From: Roseomonas sp. | GTDB lineage: Bacteria; Pseudomonadota; Alphaproteobacteria; Acetobacterales; Acetobacteraceae | Length of the DNA stretch: 64,000 bases | Direction of reading: 5' to 3' | Assembly (NCBI GenBank): GCA_020249505.1 | Contig: JADCFN010000012.1 | Location: 44,083 to 108,082, forward strand | In this document: positions 56,479 through 64,000 of the stretch, one piece after another | Layout of the letters: every line of letters starts with the position of its first letter | Position numbering within the stretch: the stretch's first letter is position 1 | Notes under the pieces: generated by a model | Told to the model about the DNA's origin: nothing | What the model saw: only the letters and a program-made list of their open reading frames with translations | Database searches by the model: none | Made by a program: the position numbers and the translations under genes

Positions 56479-57582
56479 TCACCCCAGTAACCCGCTCACC
56501 CAGCGCACCACGCCAAGCTGTGCCAGATCATTCCAAGTGGCGAAAATCATCAGGCCGATCAGCAGGGCAAAGCCGGCCCGGAAGCCATATTCCCGCGCCC
56601 TCAAGGGCAGGGGGCGGCCCCGGATCGCCTCAGCGGCGTAGAACAGCAAATGCCCGCCATCCAGCACCGGGATCGGGAAAAGATTGATCAGAGCGAGGTT
56701 TACCGAAAGCAGGGCGGCGAAGGTGATGAAGGCCGAAAGCCCCATATTCGCGACCTGCCCCGACATTTGCGCAATCCGCAAAGGCCCGCCCAGATCCTCG
56801 GCCCCGCGGCTGCCGGAGATCATCTGCCATACCCCAACCAGGGTCTGCCAGGTGATATCCAGCGTATGCGTCACCCCCGCCCAGACGGCGCTGAAGGGAT
56901 CAAGCTTTTCGAAAATTGGCGCGCCGGCGGTGATGCCCAACATCCCGAGCCCATCGGATGGGCGGGGCAGGGGGGTTGCCATGAGTTTGACCTGGGATTC
57001 GCCCCGCATCACCAGTACTTCAATGGCTTGGCCGGCACGCGCCTGGACATAGCGCTGCAGCGCCTCAAACCGTTCAACTGGCTGCCCATCCATGGAAATG
57101 ATGCGGTCACCCGGCGCCAGCCCGGCGCGGGCGGCCGCCGAGGCTTCCACCACATTGCCCACAGTCGGGATTGGGGAAGGCCGGCCGACCACCACGAAAA
57201 GTGCGGCAAACAACAATACGGCGAGCGCAAAATTGAAGAAGGGACCCGCCGCCACCACCAGGGCACGGTCGCCCACGGGTTTTTCATGGAAGGTCTCACC
57301 GGGGCGGAAGCCCGCCGCCTGTTCCGGCGCGGCCTCACCCAAATCCTCCATGCCATGCATTTTCACATAGCCGCCGAGTGGCAGCCAGCCGATCCGCCAT
57401 TCGCAGCCGCGCTTGTCGGTCCAAGCGTAGATTGCGCGGCCAAAACCGATGGAAAAGCGTTCCACATGCACGCCGCGCCAGCGCGCTGCCAGATAATGGC
57501 CAAGCTCATGGATGAAAATCAGCACCCCAAGCACGACCACGAAGGCGGCGATGCTGCGGAAGGGTTCAGGCAAGAATTCCAA
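56479..57582 (-). CDS. rseP: Site-2 membrane protease RseP
   Basis: A 367-residue intramembrane zinc protease. Zinc motif FIHELGHYLAA (H25, E26, H29) lies in the first membrane segment; a PDZ domain (about 115-205, AGLAPGDRIISMDGQPVE) and the second zinc-ligand motif NLFPIPVLDGGHLLFY near 305-320 follow. It cleaves anti-sigma factors or signal remnants. It lies between dxr and bamA, as is common. Confidence 0.94.
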   Translation of the reverse strand: MEFLPEPFRSIAAFVVVLGVLIFIHELGHYLAARWRGVHVERFSIGFGRAIYAWTDKRGCEWRIGWLPLGGYVKMHGMEDLGEAAPEQAAGFRPGETFHEKPVGDRALVVAAGPFFNFALAVLLFAALFVVVGRPSPIPTVGNVVEASAAARAGLAPGDRIISMDGQPVERFEALQRYVQARAGQAIEVLVMRGESQVKLMATPLPRPSDGLGMLGITAGAPIFEKLDPFSAVWAGVTHTLDITWQTLVGVWQMISGSRGAEDLGGPLRIAQMSGQVANMGLSAFITFAALLSVNLALINLFPIPVLDGGHLLFYAAEAIRGRPLPLRAREYGFRAGFALLIGLMIFATWNDLAQLGVVRWVSGLLG

Positions 57583-57609
57583 GAGAAAGGCTCCTAAAAA
57601 AGCGCGAGG

Positions 57610-58800
57610 TCAGACCAGCGCGGCACGCTCTGCGGCGATCAGCCCGGCCTGGGACCGCGCTGCATCGTCATGCGCCATGATGGCGGGCAGATCTGCGGCC
57701 TCTGGCGCACCAAGGCGCGAGAGCGTTTCTTCCACCACTGCTGCGATATCGAGAAAGCGCAGCCGTTTTTCAAGGAAGAGCCCGACCGCAATCTCATTCG
57801 CCGCATTCAGGATGGTGGGCGCCCCGCCAGCGGCCCGCAGCGCCTCTCGCGAAAGCCTGAGCGCAGGGAAGCGGACCGGGTCAGGGGCGAAGAATTCCAG
57901 CTTGCCAAGCGCAATCAGATCCAGCGGCGGCACAGAAGCCGCCATGCGCGCCGGCCAGGCCAGGGCGTGGGCAATGGGTGTGCGCATATCGGGTGTGCCA
58001 AGCTGCGCCAGTACCGATCCATCCGTATATTGCACCAGCCCATGCACGGTGGATTGCGGGTGGACCAAAACGTCAATCCGCGCTTCCGGCACCGGGAAAA
58101 GCCGTGCGGCTTCAATCAATTCCAGCCCCTTGTTGAACATGGTGGCGGAATCGACGCTGATCTTGGCCCCCATGGACCAGACCGGGTGACGCACCGCGAC
58201 TTCCGGCGTGACCGCCGCCATTTCCGCCATGGACATGGTGCGGCATGGCCCGCCCGAGGCTGTCAGGATGATCTTCGCCACCGCAGACGGGTCGCGCATA
58301 TCAAGCGCCTGGAAAATGGCGTTGTGTTCGCTATCCACCGGCAGGATGGTGGCACCCCCGGCGCGGGCTGCGGCCAAAACCGGTTCCCCGGCGCAAACCA
58401 GGCTTTCCTTATTGGCAATCGCCATAATGCCGCCGCGCGCGAGCGCCGCCATGGTGGCCGGCAGGCCAGCGGCACCCACAATGGCGGCCATGGTCCAATC
58501 AGCGGGTAGGCTCGCTGCTGCGATCACCGCCTCCGGCCCCGCCGACACCTGGGTATCGGTCCCGGCCAGGGCTTCCTTAAGTGCTTGATACTGCGCGGCA
58601 TCGGCCAGCACCGCATGCCGCGCCTTCAGCCGCCGCGCCTGGGCGGCCAGCCCCTGCCAATCGCGCCCGGCAACCAGTGCCACAATGTCGAACTGCCCTT
58701 CGGGTGCCGCTTCCAGAAGAGAGACTGTGCTTTTCCCAACCGACCCCGTGCTGCCCAGCACGGTGACGCGGCGCGGCCCCGCCTGCTGGTTCAATGCCAT
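57610..58800 (-). CDS. dxr: 1-deoxy-D-xylulose 5-phosphate reductoisomerase
   Basis: Second enzyme of the MEP isoprenoid pathway, 396 residues, NADPH-dependent. The nucleotide motif VLGSTGSVGKSTVSLLE opens the protein; MAIANKESLVCAGE, LPVDSEHNAIFQALD and ILTASGGPCRTM hold the metal and substrate residues; PVWSMGAKISVDSATMFNKGL and LEIE-like ends follow. It overlaps cdsA by 10 bases and precedes rseP. Confidence 0.95.
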   Translation of the reverse strand: MALNQQAGPRRVTVLGSTGSVGKSTVSLLEAAPEGQFDIVALVAGRDWQGLAAQARRLKARHAVLADAAQYQALKEALAGTDTQVSAGPEAVIAAASLPADWTMAAIVGAAGLPATMAALARGGIMAIANKESLVCAGEPVLAAARAGGATILPVDSEHNAIFQALDMRDPSAVAKIILTASGGPCRTMSMAEMAAVTPEVAVRHPVWSMGAKISVDSATMFNKGLELIEAARLFPVPEARIDVLVHPQSTVHGLVQYTDGSVLAQLGTPDMRTPIAHALAWPARMAASVPPLDLIALGKLEFFAPDPVRFPALRLSREALRAAGGAPTILNAANEIAVGLFLEKRLRFLDIAAVVEETLSRLGAPEAADLPAIMAHDDAARSQAGLIAAERAALV

Positions 58801-59633
58801 AGTGGCGCGCCCCTGCCGGCGAGCAGCGCAAAGGCGGTCGCGAGCGGTGCTGCCGCCATCACGCCATCCAACCGATCAAACACGCCGCCATGCCCGGGAA
58901 TCAGTGAGGAACTGTCCTTCACCCCGAAACGGCGCTTGATGGCGCTTTCCAAAAGATCACCTGCTTGTGACATCACCCCCAGCATGGCCGCGATTGCTGC
59001 CGCGCGTGAAGCCCCCCCCGGTGCGAGCAAGGATGCTGCCCCCGCGCCAACCAGGATCGCCGCCAAAAGCCCCCCCGCTGCGCCGGACCAGGTCTTGCCT
59101 GGCGATATGGCAGGGGCGAGCTTCGGCCCACCCAAGGCACGCCCGGCTAGATAGGCCCCGGTGTCTGATGCCCAGACAATCAGCACCATAAACAGCGTAT
59201 TGAGTAGCCCCGCCCAATCCTCGCCCCGCAGCAAAATCAGGGAAAAGCCGCAAAGCCCAATGTAGAAAAGCCCTGCCGCCGGCCAGATATCGCCGCGCCG
59301 CTGCAGCAGCAACAACACCACGCTGCCCGCGACCAAAAGCCCCAGCGCGCCAATGGGGGGGCCAAAGGCTGCCAGCAACATGACGCCAAGCGTAATGATG
59401 GGCAGCAAAATACCGGGCCAGCGATAGACGGACGCGCCGGAAAGCCTGAGCCACTCCCAAGACAGCAGCACCATCACGGCGCCTATCAGCACATCCCAAA
59501 CGACCCCGCCGCACCAGATGCCAAAAACGGCGACTGGAATCAGCACCGCCGCCGATGCCCCCCGTAGCGCCAAATCGCGCCAGGGGCGCGGCGCCGCGCT
59601 GGCTTCCGGCTGAGATGCTGTGGCTTCAGTCAC
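58791..59633 (-). CDS. cdsA: Phosphatidate cytidylyltransferase
   Basis: A 280-residue membrane enzyme making CDP-diacylglycerol. The family signature is complete near the C-terminus: SAIKRRFGVKDSS, then LIPGHGGVFDRLDG. About seven membrane segments precede it. The likely start is GTG at 59633, just after the uppS stop; an upstream open extension overlaps uppS and has no family similarity. No good ATG exists in this region, so the exact start is less sure than the identity. Confidence 0.9.
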   Translation of the reverse strand: MTEATASQPEASAAPRPWRDLALRGASAAVLIPVAVFGIWCGGVVWDVLIGAVMVLLSWEWLRLSGASVYRWPGILLPIITLGVMLLAAFGPPIGALGLLVAGSVVLLLLQRRGDIWPAAGLFYIGLCGFSLILLRGEDWAGLLNTLFMVLIVWASDTGAYLAGRALGGPKLAPAISPGKTWSGAAGGLLAAILVGAGAASLLAPGGASRAAAIAAMLGVMSQAGDLLESAIKRRFGVKDSSSLIPGHGGVFDRLDGVMAAAPLATAFALLAGRGAPLWH

Positions 59634-59634
59634 G

Positions 59635-60378
59635 TCAAGCGCGCAGCCCGTAGCGGCGTTCGCGCCGATGAAATTCCGCCACCGCCGCGCGCAAATCCTC
59701 AGCCGTGAAATCGGGCCAGAGCGCATCCAGAAAGACAAACTCCGCATAGGCCGCCTGCCAAAGCAGGAAATTCGACAGACGCTGTTCGCCAGAGGTGCGG
59801 ATGATCAGATCAGGATCGGGCATGCCGGCCGTTTGCAGAAAACCGCCAAATTGCGCTTCGGTCAGGCTTTCGGGATCAAGCGTGCCGGCCTTGGCGGCGC
59901 GCGCCACAGCCTTGGTGGCCGCCAAAATCTCATCCCGTGCGCCATAGGACAGCGCCATCACCAGATTGAGCCGCGTCCCGCCCGCCGTCGCCTTTTCGGC
60001 ATCCGCCACCATGGCCGACAAATCGGCGCCAAAGCGGCTGTGATCGCCAATCACATGCAGCTTCATGCCATCCCGCACCAACCCCGCCACTTCATTGCGG
60101 AGGTAAAGCCGGAGCAAGCCCGATAGCGCGGAGACTTCCTCCATCGGCCGACGCCAATTCTCGCTGGAAAAGGCAAAAAGCGTGAGCCAGCCAATGCCCG
60201 CCTCGGCGGCGGCCTGCACCGCACGCCGCGCCGCTTCAGCGCCCGCGCGATGGCCAAGTGCTACCGGCACGCCGCGCGCCTCTGCCCAGCGGCGATTGCC
60301 ATCCATGATGATAGCGACATGGGCGGGCGGCGCCTGTGGCGCGCCGGATGAGGGCATGGGCTCGGTCGCTGCGCTCAT
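59635..60378 (-). CDS. uppS: Undecaprenyl diphosphate synthase
   Basis: A 247-residue cis-prenyltransferase making the lipid carrier for peptidoglycan. Catalytic aspartate in HVAIIMDGNRRWAEARG (D26), then GHRAGAEAARRAV, TLFAFSSENWRRP, and RTSGEQRLSNFLLWQAAYAE with the C-terminal LWPDF. It lies 75 bases after frr and is followed by cdsA. Confidence 0.96.
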   Translation of the reverse strand: MSAATEPMPSSGAPQAPPAHVAIIMDGNRRWAEARGVPVALGHRAGAEAARRAVQAAAEAGIGWLTLFAFSSENWRRPMEEVSALSGLLRLYLRNEVAGLVRDGMKLHVIGDHSRFGADLSAMVADAEKATAGGTRLNLVMALSYGARDEILAATKAVARAAKAGTLDPESLTEAQFGGFLQTAGMPDPDLIIRTSGEQRLSNFLLWQAAYAEFVFLDALWPDFTAEDLRAAVAEFHRRERRYGLRA

Positions 60379-60453
60379 GCGCTGCTTCCTTCCGCGTGAT
60401 CAGGCCGAAGCCGGTTCCGCAAGCGCCATTCCCCCCAATATGCCGAATGATCC

Positions 60454-61020
60454 TCAGACCGTCCGGATATCCTTGTCCTTTTCGACCAAGGCCGCGTCAA
60501 TCTGCTTGACGAATTGGTCGGTCAGCTTCTGCACCTCTTCCTCGGCGCGCTTCACTTCATCTTCGCCGAGTTCGGATTTCTTGCCGGCCGCCTTGATCTG
60601 TTCCATGCCATCGCGCCTGACGCCACGCACGGCAACGCGCGCCTGTTCGGCATAGCGCGCCGCAGCCTTGGCCAATTCATTGCGCCGTTCGGTGGTGAGC
60701 GGCGGCAGCGGCACGCGAATCACCTGGCCTTCCGCCTGCGGGTTGAGCCCCAGATTGGCCTCCCGAATGGCGCTTTCGACCGCCTTGGTCAGTGCCTTGT
60801 CCCAGACCTGCACGGCGAGCAAACCAGGCCCGGCGACCGAGATATTGGCCACCTGATTAAGCGGCGAGACGCTGCCATAGGCATCCACGCGCACCGGTTC
60901 GAGCAAGGCGGGGCTGGCGCGGCCCGTGCGCAGGCCAGAGAATTCCTTCTTCAGGGTTTCCATCGCGCCTTCCATGCGGCGCGTCAGATCCTGTTTCAGG
61001 GCTTTTACGTCCGTCGGCAT
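60454..61020 (-). CDS. frr: Ribosome recycling factor
   Basis: A 188-residue tRNA-shaped protein that splits post-termination ribosomes with EF-G. It contains FSGLRTGRASPALLEPVRVD, NQVANISVAGPGLLAVQVWD and LNPQAEGQVIRVPLPPLTTERR, all family-specific. It follows pyrH by 18 bases, the normal arrangement pyrH-frr. Confidence 0.97.
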   Translation of the reverse strand: MPTDVKALKQDLTRRMEGAMETLKKEFSGLRTGRASPALLEPVRVDAYGSVSPLNQVANISVAGPGLLAVQVWDKALTKAVESAIREANLGLNPQAEGQVIRVPLPPLTTERRNELAKAAARYAEQARVAVRGVRRDGMEQIKAAGKKSELGEDEVKRAEEEVQKLTDQFVKQIDAALVEKDKDIRTV

Positions 61021-61038
61021 GATGCCCTTCCCCCTGGG

Positions 61039-61767
61039 TTATGGCGCCTGTTCCACCACGGTGGTGAATTTGCCTTCGCCCTTCATGACGGCGGTGAAGG
61101 CGCCTGGTTCATGGATATTGAAGACAATGATGGGCAGCTTGTTTTCGCGCGCAAGGCTGATCGCCGCCGCATCCATCACCGCCAGATCACGCGCCAGCAT
61201 ATCGAGATAAGTCAGCGTCGTGTAGCGTTCCGCATTGGGCTTCTTGCGCGGATCGGCGGAATAGACGCCATCCACCTGCGTGCCCTTGAACAGCGCATCG
61301 CAGGACATCTCGGCCGCGCGCAAGGCCGCTGCGGTATCGGTGGTGAAAAACGGATTGCCCGTGCCGGCCGCAAAAATCACCACGCGGCCCTTTTCCATAT
61401 GGCGTTCCGCACGGCGGCGGATGAAGGGCTCACATAGGCTCGCCATCGGGATCGCGCTTTGCACGCGCGTCTGCACGCCGATTTTCTCAAGCGCGTTTTG
61501 CATGGCAAGGGCATTCATCACGGTGGCCAACATGCCGATGCTATCCGCCTGGGCGCGATCCATACCCGAAGCCGCGCCGGAAATGCCGCGGAAGATATTG
61601 CCCCCGCCGATCACGAGGCAGACCTGCACCCCTAGATCCACAACACCCCGCACATCTTCAGCGATGCGCCGGCAGGTCGCATTGTCCAGACCGTAATCCC
61701 GATCCCCCATCAGGGCCTCACCGGAGACCTTGAGCATGACGCGCTTATAGGCCGGGTTCTGGCTCAT
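61039..61767 (-). CDS. pyrH: Uridylate kinase
   Basis: A 242-residue UMP kinase of the amino-acid-kinase fold. It begins [20 protein letters not shown], has [13 protein letters not shown] and [23 protein letters not shown], and ends with EGKFTTVV. It supplies UDP for RNA and UDP-sugars. A possible promoter and a stem-loop lie in the 115-base gap after tsf. Confidence 0.97.
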   Translation of the reverse strand: MSQNPAYKRVMLKVSGEALMGDRDYGLDNATCRRIAEDVRGVVDLGVQVCLVIGGGNIFRGISGAASGMDRAQADSIGMLATVMNALAMQNALEKIGVQTRVQSAIPMASLCEPFIRRRAERHMEKGRVVIFAAGTGNPFFTTDTAAALRAAEMSCDALFKGTQVDGVYSADPRKKPNAERYTTLTYLDMLARDLAVMDAAAISLARENKLPIIVFNIHEPGAFTAVMKGEGKFTTVVEQAP

Positions 61768-61808
61768 GGGGGGGCTCTGTCTCGACTCGGGTTCAGGTTG
61801 CGGGCGCT

Positions 61809-61838
61809 ACCATAAAGACATGCCCGCAAAGGCGGCAA
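61809..61838 (-). promoter_or_regulatory. Possible sigma-70-type promoter for pyrH
   Basis: On the minus strand TTGCCG (61833-61838) is followed 18 bases later by TATGGT (61809-61814), about 42 bases before the pyrH ATG. It would allow pyrH-frr expression independent of rpsB-tsf. The match is moderate. Confidence 0.35.
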
Positions 61839-61848
61839 TAAGGCAGTA

Positions 61849-61871
61849 GGGGGGAGCAATACCCTCCCCCC
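61849..61871 (-). terminator. Stem-loop after tsf
   Basis: GGGGGGAG (61849-61856) and CTCCCCCC (61864-61871) form a perfect 8 bp stem around a seven-base loop, 11 bases beyond the tsf stop on the minus strand. No good T run follows, so it may be partial termination or mRNA protection between tsf and pyrH. Confidence 0.5.
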
Positions 61872-61882
61872 GGATAGTCAGT

Positions 61883-62821
61883 TCAGGCCTTGCCGGCGGC
61901 AGCGGCCACTTCGGCGGCGAAATCGCCCTGCTGCTTTTCAATGCCTTCGCCAAGGTGGAACCGGGCAAAGCCAGAGAGCTTCACGCCCGCCTTCTTCACC
62001 ACTTCCTTCACGCGGCTTTCGCCATCATGCACCCAAACCTGTTCCAGCAGCACCACTTCTTCATAGTATTTGCGGATGCGCCCTTCGACCATTTTTTCGA
62101 TGATCGCTTCAGGCTTGCCGGAAGCGCGCGCCTGATCGGCCAGCACATCCCGCTCCCGCGCGAGTGCCGAAGGCTCAACCGCCGAAACATCCACCGCTTC
62201 CGGGCGGGCGGCGGCGACATGCATGCCGATCTGCCGGCCAAGCGTTTCCATGACGGCCTGTTCGGAAGCGCCTTCAAGCGCCACCAACACGCCGATCTTC
62301 CCAAGACCCGGCTTCACGGCGGAATGCATATAGGTCGCGACCGTACCTTCTGCGACCTGGAAGCGCTTGGCGCGACGGATGGACATATTCTCGCCAATCG
62401 TCGCGATCAGCGAGGTAAGTTGATCCGCCACCGTCTTGCGCTGGGTGGTTTCTTCAACCAGGTCCACGGCGCCCGGCCAGGTGGCGTTCTTCAGCGCTTC
62501 GATGTCATCGCCGACCGTCAGCACCAATTCGGCCACGGTTTCCACAAAATGCTGGAAGGTTTCATTGCGCGCGACGAAATCCGTCTCGGCATTCACTTCC
62601 ACCATGGCGGCGACACCAGGGGCCGAGGCTACGCCCACCAAGCCTTCCGCCGCGACGCGGCCGGATTTCTTGGCCGCCGCCGAAAGGCCCTTCTTGCGCA
62701 GCCAATCAATGGCGGCTTCCATATCGCCACCATTTTCGACCAGCGCCTTTTTGCAATCCATCATGCCCGCGCCGGTGCGTTCACGCAGGTCGCGCACCAT
62801 ACCCGCTGTAATTTCAGCCAT
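61883..62821 (-). CDS. tsf: Elongation factor Ts
   Basis: A 312-residue nucleotide exchange factor for EF-Tu. The N-terminal UBA domain and signature are [24 protein letters not shown]; the TDFVARNE motif (about 80-87) contacts EF-Tu. It follows rpsB by 64 bases that contain a hairpin, the universal rpsB-tsf pairing. Confidence 0.97.
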   Translation of the reverse strand: MAEITAGMVRDLRERTGAGMMDCKKALVENGGDMEAAIDWLRKKGLSAAAKKSGRVAAEGLVGVASAPGVAAMVEVNAETDFVARNETFQHFVETVAELVLTVGDDIEALKNATWPGAVDLVEETTQRKTVADQLTSLIATIGENMSIRRAKRFQVAEGTVATYMHSAVKPGLGKIGVLVALEGASEQAVMETLGRQIGMHVAAARPEAVDVSAVEPSALARERDVLADQARASGKPEAIIEKMVEGRIRKYYEEVVLLEQVWVHDGESRVKEVVKKAGVKLSGFARFHLGEGIEKQQGDFAAEVAAAAGKA

Positions 62822-62854
62822 TATTCATCCCCATTTGCTGGATGAGTGAAGGAA

Positions 62855-62877
62855 AAGGGGCCACCCAAAGGCAGCCC
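62855..62877 (-). terminator. Intercistronic hairpin rpsB-tsf
   Basis: On the minus strand GGGGCTGCC and GGTGGCCCC form a 9 bp stem (two G-T pairs) around TTTG, followed by CCTTTTCCTT. It starts a few bases after the rpsB stop. A partial terminator here would set the rpsB:tsf ratio. Confidence 0.55.
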
Positions 62878-62885
62878 CTGAAGGA

Positions 62886-63692
62886 TTAGGCCTGGGCCGG
62901 CGCCTCAGCGCCTTCAACCGGCGCCGCAACTTCCGCCGCCACTTCCGGCAGGGCTTCTTCCGGCAATTCCTCAACCGCGCCAAGGTCAACGCCAGAAGCC
63001 TGCATTTCCGCCGAAATGCCATCCAGCACCGCGCCCGCGATCATGTCGCAATAGAGCGTAATGGCGCGGATCGCGTCATCATTGCCGGGGATCGGGAAGG
63101 TCACGCCAGCGGGATCGGCGTTGGAATCCACCACCGCAATCACCGGAATGCCAAGCTTATTGGCTTCTTCGATCGCAAGCTTTTCCTTGATGGTGTCGAT
63201 CACGAAGATAATGTCGGGCAGGCCGCCCATTTCCTTGATGCCACCCAGCGCGCGGTCAAGCTTTTCCTTGTCGCGCGACAGCATCAGCACTTCCTTCTTG
63301 GTCAGACCCGCTGTATCGCCCGACAGGCGTTCATCCATCTGGCGCAAGCGCTTGATGGAACCGGTGATGGTCTTCCAATTCGTGAGCATGCCGCCAAGCC
63401 AGCGATGGTTCACGTAATACTGGCCGCAACGCGTCGCAGATTCCGCGACATATTCAGCAGCCGCCTTCTTGGTGCCAACGAACAGCACGCGGCCACCGCC
63501 AGCGACGGTGTCACGCACGGCGCGCAGCGCGCGGTCCATCATCGGCACGGTCTGTTGCAAATCCAGGATATGCACCTGGTTGCGCACGCCGAAGATGTAG
63601 GGCGCCATGCGGGGATTCCAGCGGCGCGTATGGTGGCCAAAATGCACCCCAGCTTCGAGCAGGGCACGCAGAGAAACGACGGGCATCGCCAT
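62886..63692 (-). CDS. rpsB: 30S ribosomal protein S2
   Basis: A 268-residue ribosomal protein. It begins [27 protein letters not shown] and contains [17 protein letters not shown] and [22 protein letters not shown]. The last 40 residues ([20 protein letters not shown]) form an acidic Ala/Pro-rich tail. ATG 63692 has AAGGA nine bases upstream; an in-frame ATG two codons later is also possible. Confidence 0.96.
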   Translation of the reverse strand: MAMPVVSLRALLEAGVHFGHHTRRWNPRMAPYIFGVRNQVHILDLQQTVPMMDRALRAVRDTVAGGGRVLFVGTKKAAAEYVAESATRCGQYYVNHRWLGGMLTNWKTITGSIKRLRQMDERLSGDTAGLTKKEVLMLSRDKEKLDRALGGIKEMGGLPDIIFVIDTIKEKLAIEEANKLGIPVIAVVDSNADPAGVTFPIPGNDDAIRAITLYCDMIAGAVLDGISAEMQASGVDLGAVEELPEEALPEVAAEVAAPVEGAEAPAQA

Positions 63693-63824
63693 GAGCGATT
63701 TCCTTCCATGTTGGTCCGGTTGAGCCTCCGCGGCGCCTTCCCCGATGAAGAGGACCGGACCCTGCCTGATCAGGAAGGGTGCGCCGCGTGCGGATTACCC
63801 CCGGGCACGGCCCGGAAGCGGCGT

Positions 63825-63854
63825 CTATCTGGCGGAAATAGCGCTTCAGGGCAA
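63825..63854 (-). promoter_or_regulatory. Likely rpsB promoter
   Basis: On the minus strand TTGCCC (63849-63854), 18 bases, then AGATAG (63825-63830), giving a leader of about 125 bases. The leader can form GC-rich stems (for example CCTGATCAGG near 63763-63773), and S2 operons often have autoregulatory leaders. The match is moderate. Confidence 0.4.
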
Positions 63855-63873
63855 GGGGGCTGGCGTTATTCAG

Positions 63874-64000
63874 CAGGGCAATCGCTTGAGATTGGTCGGG
63901 ATTCCTGATTGCGGCGTAATGTGATTCATGGGTTACCTCGATTTGATGAGGTTTCTCCATGTCTTCTGCGTCACTCCTGGATCATTTTTCTGCGCTTGAG
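63874..64000 (+). mobile_element. Possible left end of an ISAs1-type insertion sequence
   Basis: CAGGGCAATCGCTTGAG at 63874 is a plausible terminal inverted repeat beginning with CAGGG, 85 bases before a start codon whose product looks like an ISAs1-family transposase. A similar CAGGGCAA occurs at 63847. The right end lies outside the window, so the boundary is tentative. Confidence 0.4.
63959..64000 (+). CDS. ISAs1-type transposase, first 14 codons
   Basis: ATG 63959 starts MSSASLLDHFSALE, which continues beyond the window. SLLDHFSALE is the usual opening of ISAs1-family transposases (the DDE_Tnp_1-associated domain, normally followed by DPR). Only 14 residues are visible, so the call rests on this short pattern. 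Upstream sequence is slightly more A+T-rich. If correct, an insertion sequence lies about 180 bases upstream of rpsB. Confidence 0.55.
   Translation, partial: MSSASLLDHFSALE

Noticed and set aside
63846..63853. Alternative insertion-sequence end at CAGGGCAA
   Set aside because: It overlaps the likely -35 element of rpsB, and the copy at 63874 is closer to the transposase start; neither can be proved without the right end.

Overview
This 64 kb window is GC-rich chromosomal DNA from an alphaproteobacterium. Gene content and protein character fit the Rhodospirillales/Acetobacteraceae, a Roseomonas-like lineage. That placement rests on the rne / amidase / mrcA / prfB neighbourhood, the TctABC-type carboxylate uptake genes, the DUF3141 and DUF3775 genes, and the gene order uppS-cdsA-dxr-rseP-bamA-skp-lpxD-fabZ-lpxA-lpxI. 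It is an inference from protein character, not a database match. I saw no rRNA, tRNA or CRISPR array.

Layout. 0-13 kb: the 3' end of an esterase-like phytase-family gene, a decayed locus with a Rap1a-type gene, rne on the minus strand, then amidase, mrcA and prfB on the plus strand (prfB carries a programmed +1 frameshift), an AEC permease, a split thiamine-diphosphate decarboxylase and a Tat-exported WD40-like protein. 13-29 kb: a tricarboxylate uptake operon with a PrpF isomerase, an RluC/D-type pseudouridine synthase and an AsmA protein. A minus-strand run follows: tatA, corA, an acetamidase/formamidase, an AMP-forming ligase, an omega-aminotransferase, a CobW GTPase, a WD40 protein and a DUF3775 protein. 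29-37 kb: a TerC protein, ureidoglycolate lyase and a compact urease operon (ureDABCEFG) ending in a hydroxyacyl-CoA-dehydrogenase-like gene. 37-50 kb: a DUF3141 hydrolase, a NIPSNAP protein, an oligopeptide-type ABC transporter, a FitAB-like toxin-antitoxin pair, a UbiH-like monooxygenase, glnK-amtB behind a near-consensus sigma-54 promoter, and gloA. 50-64 kb: the lipid A / outer-membrane assembly / isoprenoid cluster, then frr, pyrH, tsf and rpsB. The window ends in what looks like an ISAs1-type transposase.

How the genes work together. Much of the middle can be read as nitrogen scavenging: ureidoglycolate to urea, urea to ammonia, simple amides to ammonia, ammonium uptake with PII control, and peptide-type import. 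The last 14 kb is envelope and translation housekeeping.

The least ordinary structure is a pair of cassette-like loci at about 579-1451 and 11832-13189. They share both ends in the same relative orientation. One end is a leader plus the start of a Tat signal peptide (75 of 81 bases identical by hand alignment over its best part). The other end is a ~78 bp element carrying a hairpin with a GNRA loop (about 69 of 78 identical). Between the ends lies different cargo: an intact WD40-like gene in one, a decayed reading frame plus a Rap1a-type gene in the other. A third copy of the hairpin core sits inside a larger palindrome upstream of bamA.
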